DNA of 10,086 nt, taken from the NCBI GenBank assembly GCA_030698645.1, contig JAUYMV010000163.1, forward strand, positions 1 to 10,086, read 5' to 3'. Made by a program: the position numbers and the translations under genes. Shown here one piece after another: positions 1 to 7,060 of this stretch; the stretch's first letter is position 1, and the number at the start of each line of letters is the position of its first letter. A model generated the notes under the pieces. That model ran no database searches. It saw nothing but the letters and a program-made list of their open reading frames with translations, and was not told the origin of the DNA. This stretch comes from Mesorhizobium sp. Its GTDB lineage: Bacteria; Pseudomonadota; Alphaproteobacteria; Rhizobiales; Rhizobiaceae.

Positions 1-4
1 GCAG

Positions 5-27
5 ATCCTCGGGACAAGCCCGAGGAT
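5..27. repeat. REP-like intergenic palindrome (9-bp stem, 5-base loop)
   Basis: Positions 5-13 (ATCCTCGGG) and 19-27 (CCCGAGGAT) are perfect reverse complements around the loop ACAAG. This stem and its flanking bases resemble a short palindromic repeat that recurs between genes in many rhizobial chromosomes; the family link is from memory. It lies 30 bases past the tusA stop, so it could cap the 3' end of that transcript. No T-run follows it on the minus strand inside the window, so it is not a textbook intrinsic terminator. Confidence 0.7.
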
Positions 28-57
28 GACGACAGTACGTGCAAACGGCATTTAGTC

Positions 58-339
58 TCAGGCCAGGTGTTTGGACCGCGCGGGCCGCCGCTCGACGAGA
101 AAGCGATGGCCGCCGTGGACCGGCTGCGTCTCGACGAGCGCGTGGCCGCTCTCGGCGCAGAATGCCGGAATGTCGAGCGCGGCCAGCGGATCGGTGGTCT
201 CCAGCCAGAGCCGGCCGCCCGGCCGCATGCGCGCCAGGCGTTTCTTCGCCTTGAGCACGGGCAGCGGGCAGGTGAGTCCCTTGAGATCGTAGACCGGAAC
301 GTTACGTGTCAAGCGCGCTAGCCGCCGAACAGGTTCCAC
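58..339 (-). CDS. TusA/SirA-family sulfur carrier protein
   Basis: A small cytosolic protein of the TusA family, whose members carry persulfide sulfur on a conserved cysteine for tRNA thiolation, molybdenum cofactor chemistry or other sulfur transfer. The family signature CPLPVLK is at residues 24-30, with the active cysteine at 24 and the typical preceding YDLKGLT. The rest, about residues 17-85, fits the usual fold of roughly 75-80 residues. The start is uncertain. The GTG at 339 overlaps the end of the upstream transpeptidase gene by 22 bases, and its first 13 residues look unlike the family. A TTG at 312 would give 84 residues and a 5-base gap. Neither has a strong Shine-Dalgarno sequence, which suggests translational coupling. 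No tusB, tusC, tusD or tusE is visible, so the partner is unknown and I give no gene symbol. Confidence 0.85.
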   Translation of the reverse strand: MEPVRRLARLTRNVPVYDLKGLTCPLPVLKAKKRLARMRPGGRLWLETTDPLAALDIPAFCAESGHALVETQPVHGGHRFLVERRPARSKHLA

Positions 340-1571
340 AGCCGGCCGCGCTTCTTCGGCTCTTCCGGCAGGGCCGAGGCGGTAGCCGTTTCAGCCGGAG
401 CCGCGGCCGGTTGCGCGGCCAGTTTCGCCGCCTCGGCGAGCGCCGCCTGCTTGGCTTCCTTCTCGGCCTTGGCGCGCGCGATCTCGGCGGCCTTCTCGTC
501 TTCCGCCTTCTTCTTGGCGGCCGCCGCGGCATCGATTTCGGCCTGGCGACGCCCGGCCGGCGAATCGATGCGCCCCATGCGGGCCGTCATCGCCACCGAA
601 CCGTCGGAGCGCAGCGACGGCGGCTCGAGCGGCACGCGTTCGCCGCGCGAACGCTTCTTGCTCCAGTCGGCGACGAGGTCGGCTTCCTGCGGCCCGAGGA
701 TAGACGGCTTCGGCGCCGGCAAGCCGCTCTGTCCGGTCGCCGACGAGAAGGCGGCCGAATAGCTCGACTGATAGGACTGGTAGGCCGTGTGCAGCGTGTC
801 GGGCAGGGTCGCGGCGGGACAAGCCGCATTCGCGGCAAACTGCGCCTCGCCTTCGGGGAAGCGGTTGAAGACGTAGCGCTTCTCGCAGACATCGACCTTC
901 GGCGGCACCTTGGTGATCTCGAAGTGGTCGTAGCCTTCCTTGAGCATTTTCCAGAAGTCGAAATTCGGATCGTTGCGGTAGCGCGCCATGTTGGCGGGCG
1001 TCATGCGGAACGGGTAGGCCTGCAATTGGATCGACGTCTGCCCGCCGCTGAACGCGTCGCGGGCGAAGGCATAGATTTCCTGGATCTGCGGATCGGTCAT
1101 CGAGTAGCAGCCGGACGACGAGCACGCGCCATGCACCATCAGGTGCTGGCCGGCGCGGCCATTGACGCGGTCATAGGCGTTTGGAAAGCCGATATTGAAC
1201 GCCAGGTAGTATTTCGACTGCGGATTCATCTGCGCGGGCGTGATGCTGTAGAACCCTTCCGGCGCCTGGCGGTCGCCTTCCTTGAACTTCGGCCCGAGTT
1301 TTCCCGACCATTTGCAGATCTGGTAGGTGGTGACGAGGTCGTAGCGGCCGGTGCTCTTCTGCTTCCAGACCTCGAGGACGTTCTCTTCCTTGAACAGGCG
1401 CAACATGACCGGCGAGGTCCGCGTCATGCCCTTGGCCTTGACCAGCGACATCATCTTTTCGGAAAGCTGGCGCTCGGATTTCGGCGCGATTTCCTCGAGC
1501 GAGCCGTTGCAGCCCGCCAGGGCGAGCGCCGCAAGCACCATGCAGGCGCGGAGGAATGTTCTGGCAGTCAT
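318..1571 (-). CDS. YafK-type murein L,D-transpeptidase lipoprotein
   Basis: A 417-residue exported protein of the YkuD-fold L,D-transpeptidase superfamily, closest in pattern to YafK (LdtF/DpaA of E. coli). The family works on peptidoglycan in the periplasm, forming or cleaving links made through meso-diaminopimelate. Residues 1-20 are a lipoprotein signal peptide ending in the lipobox LAGC, with Cys21 as the lipidated residue. Asn follows it rather than Asp, so outer membrane sorting is expected by the E. coli rule. The catalytic motif is at about 143-156: HG at 147-148 and SSSGC with nucleophile Cys155. Residues 343-385 form an Ala/Lys/Glu-rich helical or coiled-coil tail, followed by a Pro/Ala linker and a basic end. 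I chose the ATG at 1571 because the signal peptide begins there; the frame stays open upstream to 1700 without support. Whether it is a transpeptidase or an amidase like DpaA cannot be told from sequence. Confidence 0.85.
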   Translation of the reverse strand: MTARTFLRACMVLAALALAGCNGSLEEIAPKSERQLSEKMMSLVKAKGMTRTSPVMLRLFKEENVLEVWKQKSTGRYDLVTTYQICKWSGKLGPKFKEGDRQAPEGFYSITPAQMNPQSKYYLAFNIGFPNAYDRVNGRAGQHLMVHGACSSSGCYSMTDPQIQEIYAFARDAFSGGQTSIQLQAYPFRMTPANMARYRNDPNFDFWKMLKEGYDHFEITKVPPKVDVCEKRYVFNRFPEGEAQFAANAACPAATLPDTLHTAYQSYQSSYSAAFSSATGQSGLPAPKPSILGPQEADLVADWSKKRSRGERVPLEPPSLRSDGSVAMTARMGRIDSPAGRRQAEIDAAAAAKKKAEDEKAAEIARAKAEKEAKQAALAEAAKLAAQPAAAPAETATASALPEEPKKRGRLWNLFGG

Positions 1572-1757
1572 CGGTACGCGTCTGTCTCTTTGATGCAAAC
1601 TGTCCCTTGAACCCGGACTTCTTCCGTTCCGGATCCGGCAAGGTAACGACCGTAGGCCGGTTAACCTTGACAATTGATTACCGCAAGCCACCCACGTCAA
1701 GGCTCACGCAGATGTCATTGATGGGAACGGCGCGGCAATTTTATGGCGCGAATGTGC
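1572..1757. other. Intergenic region between accA and the transpeptidase gene
   Basis: There are 186 non-coding bases between two minus-strand genes. I see no clear terminator after accA. The stretch holds a weak promoter candidate for the transpeptidase gene (listed separately), an 8-base palindrome GGTTAACC at 1659-1666 and a 10-base palindrome CCGGATCCGG at 1629-1638. The local base composition is less GC-rich than the genes, consistent with a regulatory region. Confidence 0.6.
1672..1700 (-). promoter_or_regulatory. Weak candidate promoter for the L,D-transpeptidase gene
   Basis: Read on the minus strand, TTGACG (1695-1700) is followed after 17 bases by TCAATT (1672-1677). The -35 element matches the consensus at five of six positions; the -10 is poor. 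It would give a 5' leader of roughly 90 bases. This is pattern matching only, and other hexamer pairs in the region are nearly as good. Confidence 0.3.
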
Positions 1758-2708
1758 TCAGAGGCCACGGCCGATCGCGAGGAACTTCTCGCGTCGCTGC
1801 TCGCGGCAGTCGACGTTGGACTGCGACAGTTCGGCAAGCGCGGATTGGATATGCTCGCCGGTCGCCGCGATCACCGCCTCCGGAGCACGGTGCGCGCCGC
1901 CAAGCGGCTCGGGCACGATGGCGTCGATCACCTTCATGTCGAGCAGGTCCTGCGCCGTGATCTTCATGTTGGTGGCGGCATCCTTGGCGCGGGTCGAATC
2001 GCGCCACAGGATGGAGGCCGCGCCTTCCGGCGAGATCACGGAATAGATCGAGTGTTCCAGCATGTAGACGCGGTTGGCGGTGGCGATCGCGATGGCGCCG
2101 CCCGAACCGCCCTCGCCGATGATGACCGAGACGCTCGGGCTCCTCAGATTGAGGCAGGCGGCGGTCGAGCGCGCGATCGCCTCGGCCTGGCCGCGCTCCT
2201 CGGCGCCGATGCCGGGATAGGCGCCCGCGGTGTCCACGAGCGAGATCAGCGGCACCTTGAAACGGTCGGCGAGTTCCATGATGCGCACCGCCTTGCGGTA
2301 GCCTTCCGGGCGCGCCATGCCGAAATTGTGCTTCAGGCGGGACTTGGTGTCGGCGCCCTTTTCCTGGCCGAGAATGGCCACCGGCTCGCCGTGAAACCGC
2401 GCGAAGCCGCCGACGATGGCATGGTCGTCGCCGAAGCTGCGGTCGCCGGCCAGCGGCGTGAAGTCGGTGAACAGCTCGCGCACATAGTCCATGCAGTGCG
2501 GCCGGTCGGGGTGGCGCGCCACCTGCGCCTTCTGCCACGGCGTCAGCGCCCTGTAGGCCTCGCGCAAGGCCTCGCGCGAGCGCTTCTCGAGGCGTCCGAT
2601 CTCTTCGGCGAAATCGACGCTGCTGCCGTCGGCGGACAGCTTCTGCAATTCGACGATCTTGCCTTCGATGTCGGCAACGGGTTTTTCGAAATCGAGATAA
2701 TTATACAT
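1758..2708 (-). CDS. accA: Acetyl-CoA carboxylase carboxyltransferase subunit alpha
   Basis: AccA pairs with AccD in the carboxyltransferase half of acetyl-CoA carboxylase, moving the carboxyl group from biotin on AccB to acetyl-CoA to make malonyl-CoA for fatty acid synthesis in the cytosol. At 316 residues it has the usual alphaproteobacterial length. The N-terminus [10 protein letters not shown] and the helical segment that follows are typical. Family motifs are [14 protein letters not shown] (88-101), [17 protein letters not shown] (158-174), the glycine-rich loop [12 protein letters not shown] (198-209) and [12 protein letters not shown] (226-237). I chose the ATG at 2708 because the family begins there; the open frame up to 2798 adds 30 unrelated residues. 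accD is not in the window, as is normal since the two genes are usually apart. The Shine-Dalgarno sequence is weak. Confidence 0.97.
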   Translation of the reverse strand: MYNYLDFEKPVADIEGKIVELQKLSADGSSVDFAEEIGRLEKRSREALREAYRALTPWQKAQVARHPDRPHCMDYVRELFTDFTPLAGDRSFGDDHAIVGGFARFHGEPVAILGQEKGADTKSRLKHNFGMARPEGYRKAVRIMELADRFKVPLISLVDTAGAYPGIGAEERGQAEAIARSTAACLNLRSPSVSVIIGEGGSGGAIAIATANRVYMLEHSIYSVISPEGAASILWRDSTRAKDAATNMKITAQDLLDMKVIDAIVPEPLGGAHRAPEAVIAATGEHIQSALAELSQSNVDCREQRREKFLAIGRGL

Positions 2709-2710
2709 TC

Positions 2711-2720
2711 GTTCGCGAAC
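2711..2720. promoter_or_regulatory. 10-bp perfect palindrome just upstream of accA
   Basis: GTTCGCGAAC is a perfect palindrome placed 2 bases before the accA start codon, where a ribosome binding site would normally lie. It shares the core TTCGCGAA with a palindrome at 7467-7474 in the J-domain gene promoter. It may be an operator or a small hairpin that covers the initiation region, or simply chance in GC-rich DNA. Confidence 0.3.
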
Positions 2721-2813
2721 CAGACGCCGTAAACCGAGGGAAACAAGCGGCGCGGACTCCGGAGGTGGGGTGCCGGCCGCGCGAAATCCAGACTTCACAT
2801 ACCGTTGCCGCGC

Positions 2814-3722
2814 CTAATCGGCAAGCGGGTGGTGATCGCGCACGAGGCGCATCAGCCGCTCCTCCAGGACATGCGTGTAGATTTGCGTCGTCGATATGTC
2901 CGAATGGCCGAGCAGTTCCTGAACCGCGCGCAAATCGGCGCCATTCTGCAGTAGATGGCTGGCGAAGGCGTGCCGGATGACATGCGGCGAGATGCGGGCC
3001 GTCGCGATGCCTGCCCGCGCGGCGAGGCTCTTCAGGTCGCGCGCGAAGACCTGGCGCGGCAGGTAGCCCGCATCTGAAATCGACGGAAACAGCCACGGGC
3101 TCGTCGCGACGCGCGGATCCCGCGCCCGGGCGGCCAGCCACGCCCGCATCGCGGCGCGCGCCTTGGGCGACAGCGGCACCATGCGCTCCTTGCCGCCCTT
3201 GCCGCGCACGATGAAGAAGCGCTCGTCGCGCAGCGCCACGCCGAGCGGCAGCGCGACGAGTTCGGAGACGCGCAGGCCGGTCGCGTAGAGCACCTCGATC
3301 AGCGCATGCATGCGCAGCGCCGCCCAGTCGCCCTCGCCTGCCTCCGCCGCGGCGCGGTCGAGCAGCGTGCCGGTCTCGGCTTCGCTCAATATCTTCGGCA
3401 GCGAACGCTGCTTCTTCGGGCTGTCGACCGGGCCGGAAGGGTCGTCCGGCCGATGGCCCTCGGAATAGAGGAACTTGAAGAACTGCCGGATGGCCGAAAG
3501 CTTGCGCGCCTGCGACGACGCCGCGAAGCCGCGCTCGGAGACGCCGTCGAGATAGGCCCGGATCGCCGCCGGCGTCGCCGCCGCCAGTCCGCCAGCCGCG
3601 CGCTCCATGTGGTCGGCCGCATCGTCGAGATCGCGCCGGTAGGCGGCGAGCGTGTTTTCGCTGGCGCCACGCTCGACGCTCATCATTTCGAGAAAGGCTT
3701 CGACGAGCGAAGCGCTGTTCAT
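2814..3722 (-). CDS. xerD: Tyrosine recombinase XerD
   Basis: A 302-residue site-specific recombinase of the XerC/XerD type. XerD acts with XerC and FtsK at the dif site to resolve chromosome dimers before cell division. The N-terminal SAM-like core-binding domain covers about residues 5-90. The catalytic domain carries the full active-site set: Arg151 in ATGLRVSEL, Lys175 in VRGKGGKER, His247 and Arg250 in [12 protein letters not shown], His273 in [11 protein letters not shown] and nucleophile Tyr282 in IYTHV. Length and motifs match chromosomal Xer proteins rather than phage or integron integrases. The neighbourhood of core genes and lack of attachment sites agree. It begins 12 bases after the stop of the small membrane protein gene and is probably cotranscribed with it. 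XerD rather than XerC is assigned on overall sequence feel; confidence in Xer function is very high. Confidence 0.93.
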   Translation of the reverse strand: MNSASLVEAFLEMMSVERGASENTLAAYRRDLDDAADHMERAAGGLAAATPAAIRAYLDGVSERGFAASSQARKLSAIRQFFKFLYSEGHRPDDPSGPVDSPKKQRSLPKILSEAETGTLLDRAAAEAGEGDWAALRMHALIEVLYATGLRVSELVALPLGVALRDERFFIVRGKGGKERMVPLSPKARAAMRAWLAARARDPRVATSPWLFPSISDAGYLPRQVFARDLKSLAARAGIATARISPHVIRHAFASHLLQNGADLRAVQELLGHSDISTTQIYTHVLEERLMRLVRDHHPLAD

Positions 3723-3734
3723 GGCTTTGGCCCG

Positions 3735-3884
3735 TCAGTTCTGCGGATTGAGCTTTTCCACCGGAATGCGCTCCGTCATCTCGCCCTTGTTCGGCTTGAC
3801 GAAGAGCACCAGGGCATACATTCCGCCATAGGCGAGGCCGACCAGAACTGCGATGATCGTCAGGAACCTGAAAAGGGTCGGCAT
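3735..3884 (-). CDS. Small single-pass membrane protein of unknown function (49 residues)
   Basis: I do not recognise a function. The protein has a short N-terminus (MPTLF), one hydrophobic helix at about residues 7-29 containing glycines and two tyrosines, and a charged tail with KPNKGEMTERIPVEKL that is probably cytosolic or periplasmic depending on orientation. Without a cleavage site it reads as a membrane anchor rather than a secreted peptide. The start at 3884 is chosen because the hydrophobic segment begins right after it; the open frame continues upstream to 4052 but that part is low quality and overlaps the promoter region. Rhizobial genomes commonly show a small gene at this place between aroK and xerD (recalled, not checked). 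The 12-base gap to xerD suggests one transcript. A good promoter candidate lies just upstream. Confidence 0.75.
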   Translation of the reverse strand: MPTLFRFLTIIAVLVGLAYGGMYALVLFVKPNKGEMTERIPVEKLNPQN

Positions 3885-3923
3885 TGCCCCGTGCTGCCTC
3901 GCATGTCTGTCGTCCGCCGCCAC

Positions 3924-3952
3924 GTTATGCGGCCCGCATGCCGTCAGTTCAA
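3924..3952 (-). promoter_or_regulatory. Candidate sigma-70 promoter for the small membrane protein gene and xerD
   Basis: On the minus strand, TTGAAC (3947-3952) and CATAAC (3924-3929) are separated by 17 bases. Each matches the sigma-70 consensus at four of six positions with ideal spacing. Transcription would start near 3917, about 33 bases before the ATG at 3884. Confidence 0.5.
3927..3939. repeat. Inverted repeat overlapping the predicted promoter (possible operator)
   Basis: ATGCGG (3927-3932) and CCGCAT (3934-3939) are perfect reverse complements around a single C. The repeat sits in the spacer and overlaps part of the predicted -10 element of the leftward promoter, a position typical of repressor sites. 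It is short, so chance is possible. Confidence 0.35.
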
Positions 3953-3981
3953 GTCGTTTGGCGTCCGGCGCCCCCGAATGC

Positions 3982-4010
3982 TTGACGCAAACCGGCTTTT
4001 CATGTCGATA
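3982..4010 (+). promoter_or_regulatory. Candidate promoter for aroK-aroB-corC
   Basis: TTGACG (3982-3987) is followed after 17 bases by TCGATA (4005-4010). The -35 is strong and the -10 weak, a pattern common in alphaproteobacteria. Transcription would begin near 4017, giving a leader of about 38 bases that includes AGGAA at 4036-4040. Confidence 0.4.
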
Positions 4011-4054
4011 CGCGGCGGAAAGGGCATGCGCCCGCAGGAACCGATGGTCCACGC

Positions 4055-4654
4055 ATGAATTTGGCGACGCAGCCGGCGGAAGACACGCTAGCCGCCCTGC
4101 GCAAGCAGATCGGGAAGCGCTCGATCGTCTTCATCGGCCTGATGGGCGCCGGCAAGACGGCCATCGGCCGCAAGGTCGCGCAGGCGCTCGGACTGCCCTT
4201 CGCCGACAGCGACCATGAAATCGAGACCGTGTCGCGGATGACCATCCCCGAGCTCTTCGAACGCTACGGCGAACCGGAATTCCGCGCGCTGGAGGAGCGC
4301 GTCGTCGTGCGCCTCGTCCGGGACGGGCCGCAGGTGGTGTCGACCGGCGGCGGCGCATTCATGAACGCGCATGCGCGCTCGGCGATCGCCGAGCACGGCA
4401 TTTCGGTCTGGCTGAAGGCCGATATCGACACGCTGATGCTGCGCGTCGCCAAGAAGCCGAACCGGCCGCTGTTGAAGAACCCGGATCCGCGCGCCGTGAT
4501 GGAGCGCCTGATGGCCGAGCGCTACCCCGTCTACGCGCTCGCCGACATCACGGTTCAAACCCGCGACGCCCGGCGCGAACTGATCACCGAGGAGGTGCTC
4601 GAATCGCTCGCCGCCCATCTGGCGGCGGTGCACGACACGGCGCCGGAGGCCTGA
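4055..4654 (+). CDS. aroK: Shikimate kinase
   Basis: Catalyses step five of the shikimate pathway, ATP-dependent phosphorylation of shikimate to shikimate-3-phosphate, in the cytosol. The protein has 199 residues, the length seen in rhizobia, where about 20 extra residues precede the core. The Walker A loop GLMGAGKT is at 28-35. Shikimate-binding residues expected from the family are visible: Asp53 in DSD, Arg77 in EFRALEE, the glycine triplet 98-100 in STGGGAF, the lid arginine 137 in RPLL and Arg156 in ERYPVY. The ATG at 4055 is preceded by AGGAA at 14 bases distance, slightly long. A nearby ATG at 4044 is out of frame. The gene ends 1 base before aroB, so the two are cotranscribed and probably translationally coupled. 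This could also be called aroL-type by some pipelines, but the activity is the same. Confidence 0.96.
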   Translation: MNLATQPAEDTLAALRKQIGKRSIVFIGLMGAGKTAIGRKVAQALGLPFADSDHEIETVSRMTIPELFERYGEPEFRALEERVVVRLVRDGPQVVSTGGGAFMNAHARSAIAEHGISVWLKADIDTLMLRVAKKPNRPLLKNPDPRAVMERLMAERYPVYALADITVQTRDARRELITEEVLESLAAHLAAVHDTAPEA

Positions 4655-4655
4655 G

Positions 4656-5789
4656 ATGAGCATCGCGACATCCCGTTCCGCCGAAGTGACCGTCCGCGTC
4701 GGACTCGACGCGCGCAGCTACGACATATTGATCGGCGCGGGCGTTGCGGCGCGCGCCGGCGCGGAAATCGCCAGCCGCCTGCCCGGCATCCGCGCGGCAA
4801 TAGTCTCGGACGAGAACGTCGCGGCGGCGCATTTGGCCAGCTTCGAGGCGAGCCTGACCGAGGCCGGCATCCCGGCCGTCTCTCTCGTGCTGCCGGCCGG
4901 CGAAAAGACCAAGAGCTTCGAATTCCTGCAGCAGACGGTCGACTTCATCCTCGCCGCGCGGCTGGAGCGCGGCGACGCGGTCGTTGCGCTCGGCGGCGGC
5001 GTGATCGGCGACCTGACGGGCTTCGCCGCCGGCATCGTGCGCCGGGGCATGAATTTCGTGCAGGTGCCGACCTCGCTGCTGGCGCAGGTCGATTCCTCGG
5101 TCGGCGGCAAGACCGGCATCAACACGGCGCACGGCAAGAACCTCGTTGGCGTGTTCCTGCAGCCGCGGCTCGTGCTGGCCGACACGGCGATGCTCGACAC
5201 GCTGCCCGCCCGCGAGTTCCGCGCCGGTTATGCCGAGGTCGTCAAATACGGGCTGATCGACCGGCCGGACTTTTTCGCCTGGCTGGAAGCCAACTGGCGC
5301 GAACTCTTCGCCGGCGGCCCCGCCAGGGCCGAGGCCATCGCCATCTCGTGCCGGGCCAAGGCCGCGGTCGTCGCGCGCGACGAATACGAGACCGGCGACC
5401 GCGCGCTGCTCAATCTCGGCCACACCTTCGGCCATGCGTTGGAAGCGGCGACGGCCTACGATTCAACCCGACTGGTGCATGGCGAGGGCGTCGCCATCGG
5501 CATGGCGATGGCGCACCGTTTCTCGGCGCGCATGAACCTCTGCAGCCCGGACGACGCCGCGCGCGTGGAAACGCACCTTCGGACCGTCGGCCTGCCCTGG
5601 CGCCTGTCGGACGTGCCCGGCCAACTGCCCGACGCCGACCGGCTGCTCGGCTACATCGCACAGGACAAGAAGGTGGCGCGCGGCGCGCTCACCTTCATCC
5701 TGACGCGCGGCATCGGCCAGGCATTCGTGGCCAGGGATGTGCCGGCATCCGAAGTGCTGTCGTTTCTGAGGGAGAACCATCCCGGATGA
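4656..5789 (+). CDS. aroB: 3-dehydroquinate synthase
   Basis: Catalyses step two of the shikimate pathway, converting DAHP to 3-dehydroquinate with NAD and a divalent metal (zinc or cobalt). The 377-residue length is normal for the family. The NAD-binding motif [16 protein letters not shown] is at 111-126, and the substrate/NAD loop [12 protein letters not shown] is at 145-156. The three metal ligands are Glu194 in [10 protein letters not shown], His256 in [12 protein letters not shown] and His275 in [10 protein letters not shown] strong GGAGG at 4645-4649, inside the end of aroK, stands 6 bases before the ATG and fixes this start. The stop codon overlaps the start of the next gene (ATGA at 5786-5789), showing a tight operon. 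aroK and aroB are adjacent in many proteobacteria. Confidence 0.97.
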   Translation: MSIATSRSAEVTVRVGLDARSYDILIGAGVAARAGAEIASRLPGIRAAIVSDENVAAAHLASFEASLTEAGIPAVSLVLPAGEKTKSFEFLQQTVDFILAARLERGDAVVALGGGVIGDLTGFAAGIVRRGMNFVQVPTSLLAQVDSSVGGKTGINTAHGKNLVGVFLQPRLVLADTAMLDTLPAREFRAGYAEVVKYGLIDRPDFFAWLEANWRELFAGGPARAEAIAISCRAKAAVVARDEYETGDRALLNLGHTFGHALEAATAYDSTRLVHGEGVAIGMAMAHRFSARMNLCSPDDAARVETHLRTVGLPWRLSDVPGQLPDADRLLGYIAQDKKVARGALTFILTRGIGQAFVARDVPASEVLSFLRENHPG

Positions 5790-7051
5790 GCACCCAACTC
5801 TGGATCACCGGCGGCGCCATTTTCTTCCTGATCGCGCTGTCCTTCTTCTTCTCCGGCACCGAGACCGGCATCACGGCTGCCTCGCGCGCCCGGCTGCGCT
5901 CGCTGTCGGCCAATGGCGATCGCCGCGCGTCGCACATCGAACGCCTGTCGCAACGCAAGGATCGGCTGGTCGGCGCCCTACTGATCGGCAACAATCTGGT
6001 CAACATCCTGGCCTCCGCGCTCGCCACGAGCCTGCTGCTGTCGATATTCGGCGAAGCCGGCATCCTCTACGCGACGATCGTCATGACGGTGGTGCTGGTC
6101 ATTTTCGCCGAGATCCTGCCGAAGTCGTGGGCGCTGGCGCGACCGGAGCAGTTTTCGCTGTTCGTCTCGCCCTTCGCGCGCTTCGTCGTGTTCGTGTTCG
6201 GTCCGCTGTCCTCGCTCGCAAACATGACTGTCCGCGGCATCCTGCGCATCTTCGACGTAAACCTTGCCGACGACGTCTCGATGCTGTCCGCGCATGACGA
6301 ACTGCGCGGCACGGTCGACGTGCTGCATCGCGAAGGCTCCTTCGTCAAGCAGGACCGCGACCGTCTCGGCGGCCTGCTCGACCTCGCCGAGCTCGAGGTT
6401 TCCGACGTGATGATCCACCGCACCGTGATGTATACGGTCGACGCCGACGATCCGCCGGACGCCGTGGTGCGCGCCGTGCTGCTCAGCCCGCACACCCGCG
6501 TGCCGGTATGGCGCGGCTCGACCGACAATATCGTTGGCGTCCTCCACGCCAAGAACCTGTTGCGCGCGCTGCACGAGGTCGGCAACGATTACGCCAAGAT
6601 AGATATCCTGAAAGTCGCCTCGAAGCCGTGGTTCGTGCCCGACACGACGACGCTGCAGGACCAGCTCAACGCCTTTCTCCGCAGCAAGGCCCACATCGCC
6701 ATCGTTGTCGACGAATACGGCGAGGTCGAAGGCCTGGTGACGCTGGAGGACATCATCGAGGAGATCGTCGGCGAGATCGCCGACGAGCACGATGTCGACA
6801 TCCAGGGCGTCAGGCAGCAGCCGGACGGCTCTGTGCTGGTCGACGGCTCGGTGCCGATCCGTGATCTCAACCGCGCGCTCGATTGGAGACTGCCCGACGA
6901 CGAGGCGACCACGATCGCCGGCCTCGTCATCCACGAGACGCAGTCGATCCCCGAGGAGAAGCAGGCCTTCACCTTCCACGGCAAGCGGTTCGTCGTGCAG
7001 AAGCGCGAGAAGAACCGCATCGTGCGGCTCAGGATCAAGCCGGCGGAGTAG
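5786..7051 (+). CDS. HlyC/CorC (CNNM/DUF21) family membrane transporter with CBS domains
   Basis: A 421-residue inner membrane protein of the CNNM/CorC family. Bacterial members are linked to Mg2+ (and Co2+) transport or resistance; the older name 'hemolysin' comes from an early misreading. The N-terminal DUF21 domain has hydrophobic segments at about 5-23, 62-85, 92-112 and 124-148, with the family-typical [12 protein letters not shown] at 23-34 and [13 protein letters not shown] at 65-77. A pair of CBS domains follows at about 205-330, ending in the highly conserved [23 protein letters not shown] region (309-331). The C-terminal CorC_HlyC domain is at about 338-418. I chose the ATG at 5786, which overlaps the aroB stop; GGGAG lies upstream. 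Reading in the same frame further upstream is only the shadow of aroB. Its place in the shikimate operon is common in rhizobia and does not reveal a shared pathway. The transported ion is not visible from sequence. Confidence 0.93.
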   Translation: MSTQLWITGGAIFFLIALSFFFSGTETGITAASRARLRSLSANGDRRASHIERLSQRKDRLVGALLIGNNLVNILASALATSLLLSIFGEAGILYATIVMTVVLVIFAEILPKSWALARPEQFSLFVSPFARFVVFVFGPLSSLANMTVRGILRIFDVNLADDVSMLSAHDELRGTVDVLHREGSFVKQDRDRLGGLLDLAELEVSDVMIHRTVMYTVDADDPPDAVVRAVLLSPHTRVPVWRGSTDNIVGVLHAKNLLRALHEVGNDYAKIDILKVASKPWFVPDTTTLQDQLNAFLRSKAHIAIVVDEYGEVEGLVTLEDIIEEIVGEIADEHDVDIQGVRQQPDGSVLVDGSVPIRDLNRALDWRLPDDEATTIAGLVIHETQSIPEEKQAFTFHGKRFVVQKREKNRIVRLRIKPAE

Positions 7052-7060
7052 GACTCCCTG

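Larger units (their letters stand above)
3885..4054. other. Divergent intergenic region between the small membrane protein gene and aroK
   Basis: These 170 bases carry a promoter candidate on each strand: one firing left into the small membrane protein gene and xerD, one firing right into aroK. A 13-base inverted repeat lies within the left promoter. No RNA gene or terminator is apparent. Confidence 0.65.

Noticed and set aside
306..1610. Long open frame (434 codons) on the plus strand opposite the transpeptidase gene.
   Set aside because: It is Arg/Leu/Gly-rich with no recognisable domain, no ribosome binding site, and is the antisense shadow expected in GC-rich coding DNA. The minus-strand gene has a signal peptide and catalytic motif.
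1659..1680. Possible CtrA box (TTAA-N7-TTAA) upstream of the transpeptidase gene.
   Set aside because: GGTTAACC supplies one half, but the second TTAA is not present at the required spacing on either strand.
1743..2732. Open frame of 329 codons on the plus strand opposite accA, with TTGACA at 1667-1672 upstream.
   Set aside because: It is antisense to a certain accA gene and lacks any domain. The TTGACA has no -10-like hexamer at 16-18 bases.
2709..2798. 30-residue N-terminal extension of AccA.
   Set aside because: AccA proteins begin at MYNYLDFE; the extension is Pro/Arg-rich and unrelated to the family.
2814..3722. The tyrosine recombinase as a sign of an integrated mobile element.
   Set aside because: Size, motifs and surrounding core genes fit chromosomal XerD. 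There is no tRNA, attachment repeat, excisionase or phage gene nearby.
3885..4052. 56-residue N-terminal extension of the small membrane protein.
   Set aside because: It overlaps promoter-like DNA for both divergent units and has no recognisable protein character, while the ATG at 3884 leads straight into the hydrophobic helix.
5348..5785. In-frame upstream extension of the CorC-type gene by 146 codons.
   Set aside because: This part is aroB read in another frame. The transporter begins with its first membrane segment right after the ATG at 5786.
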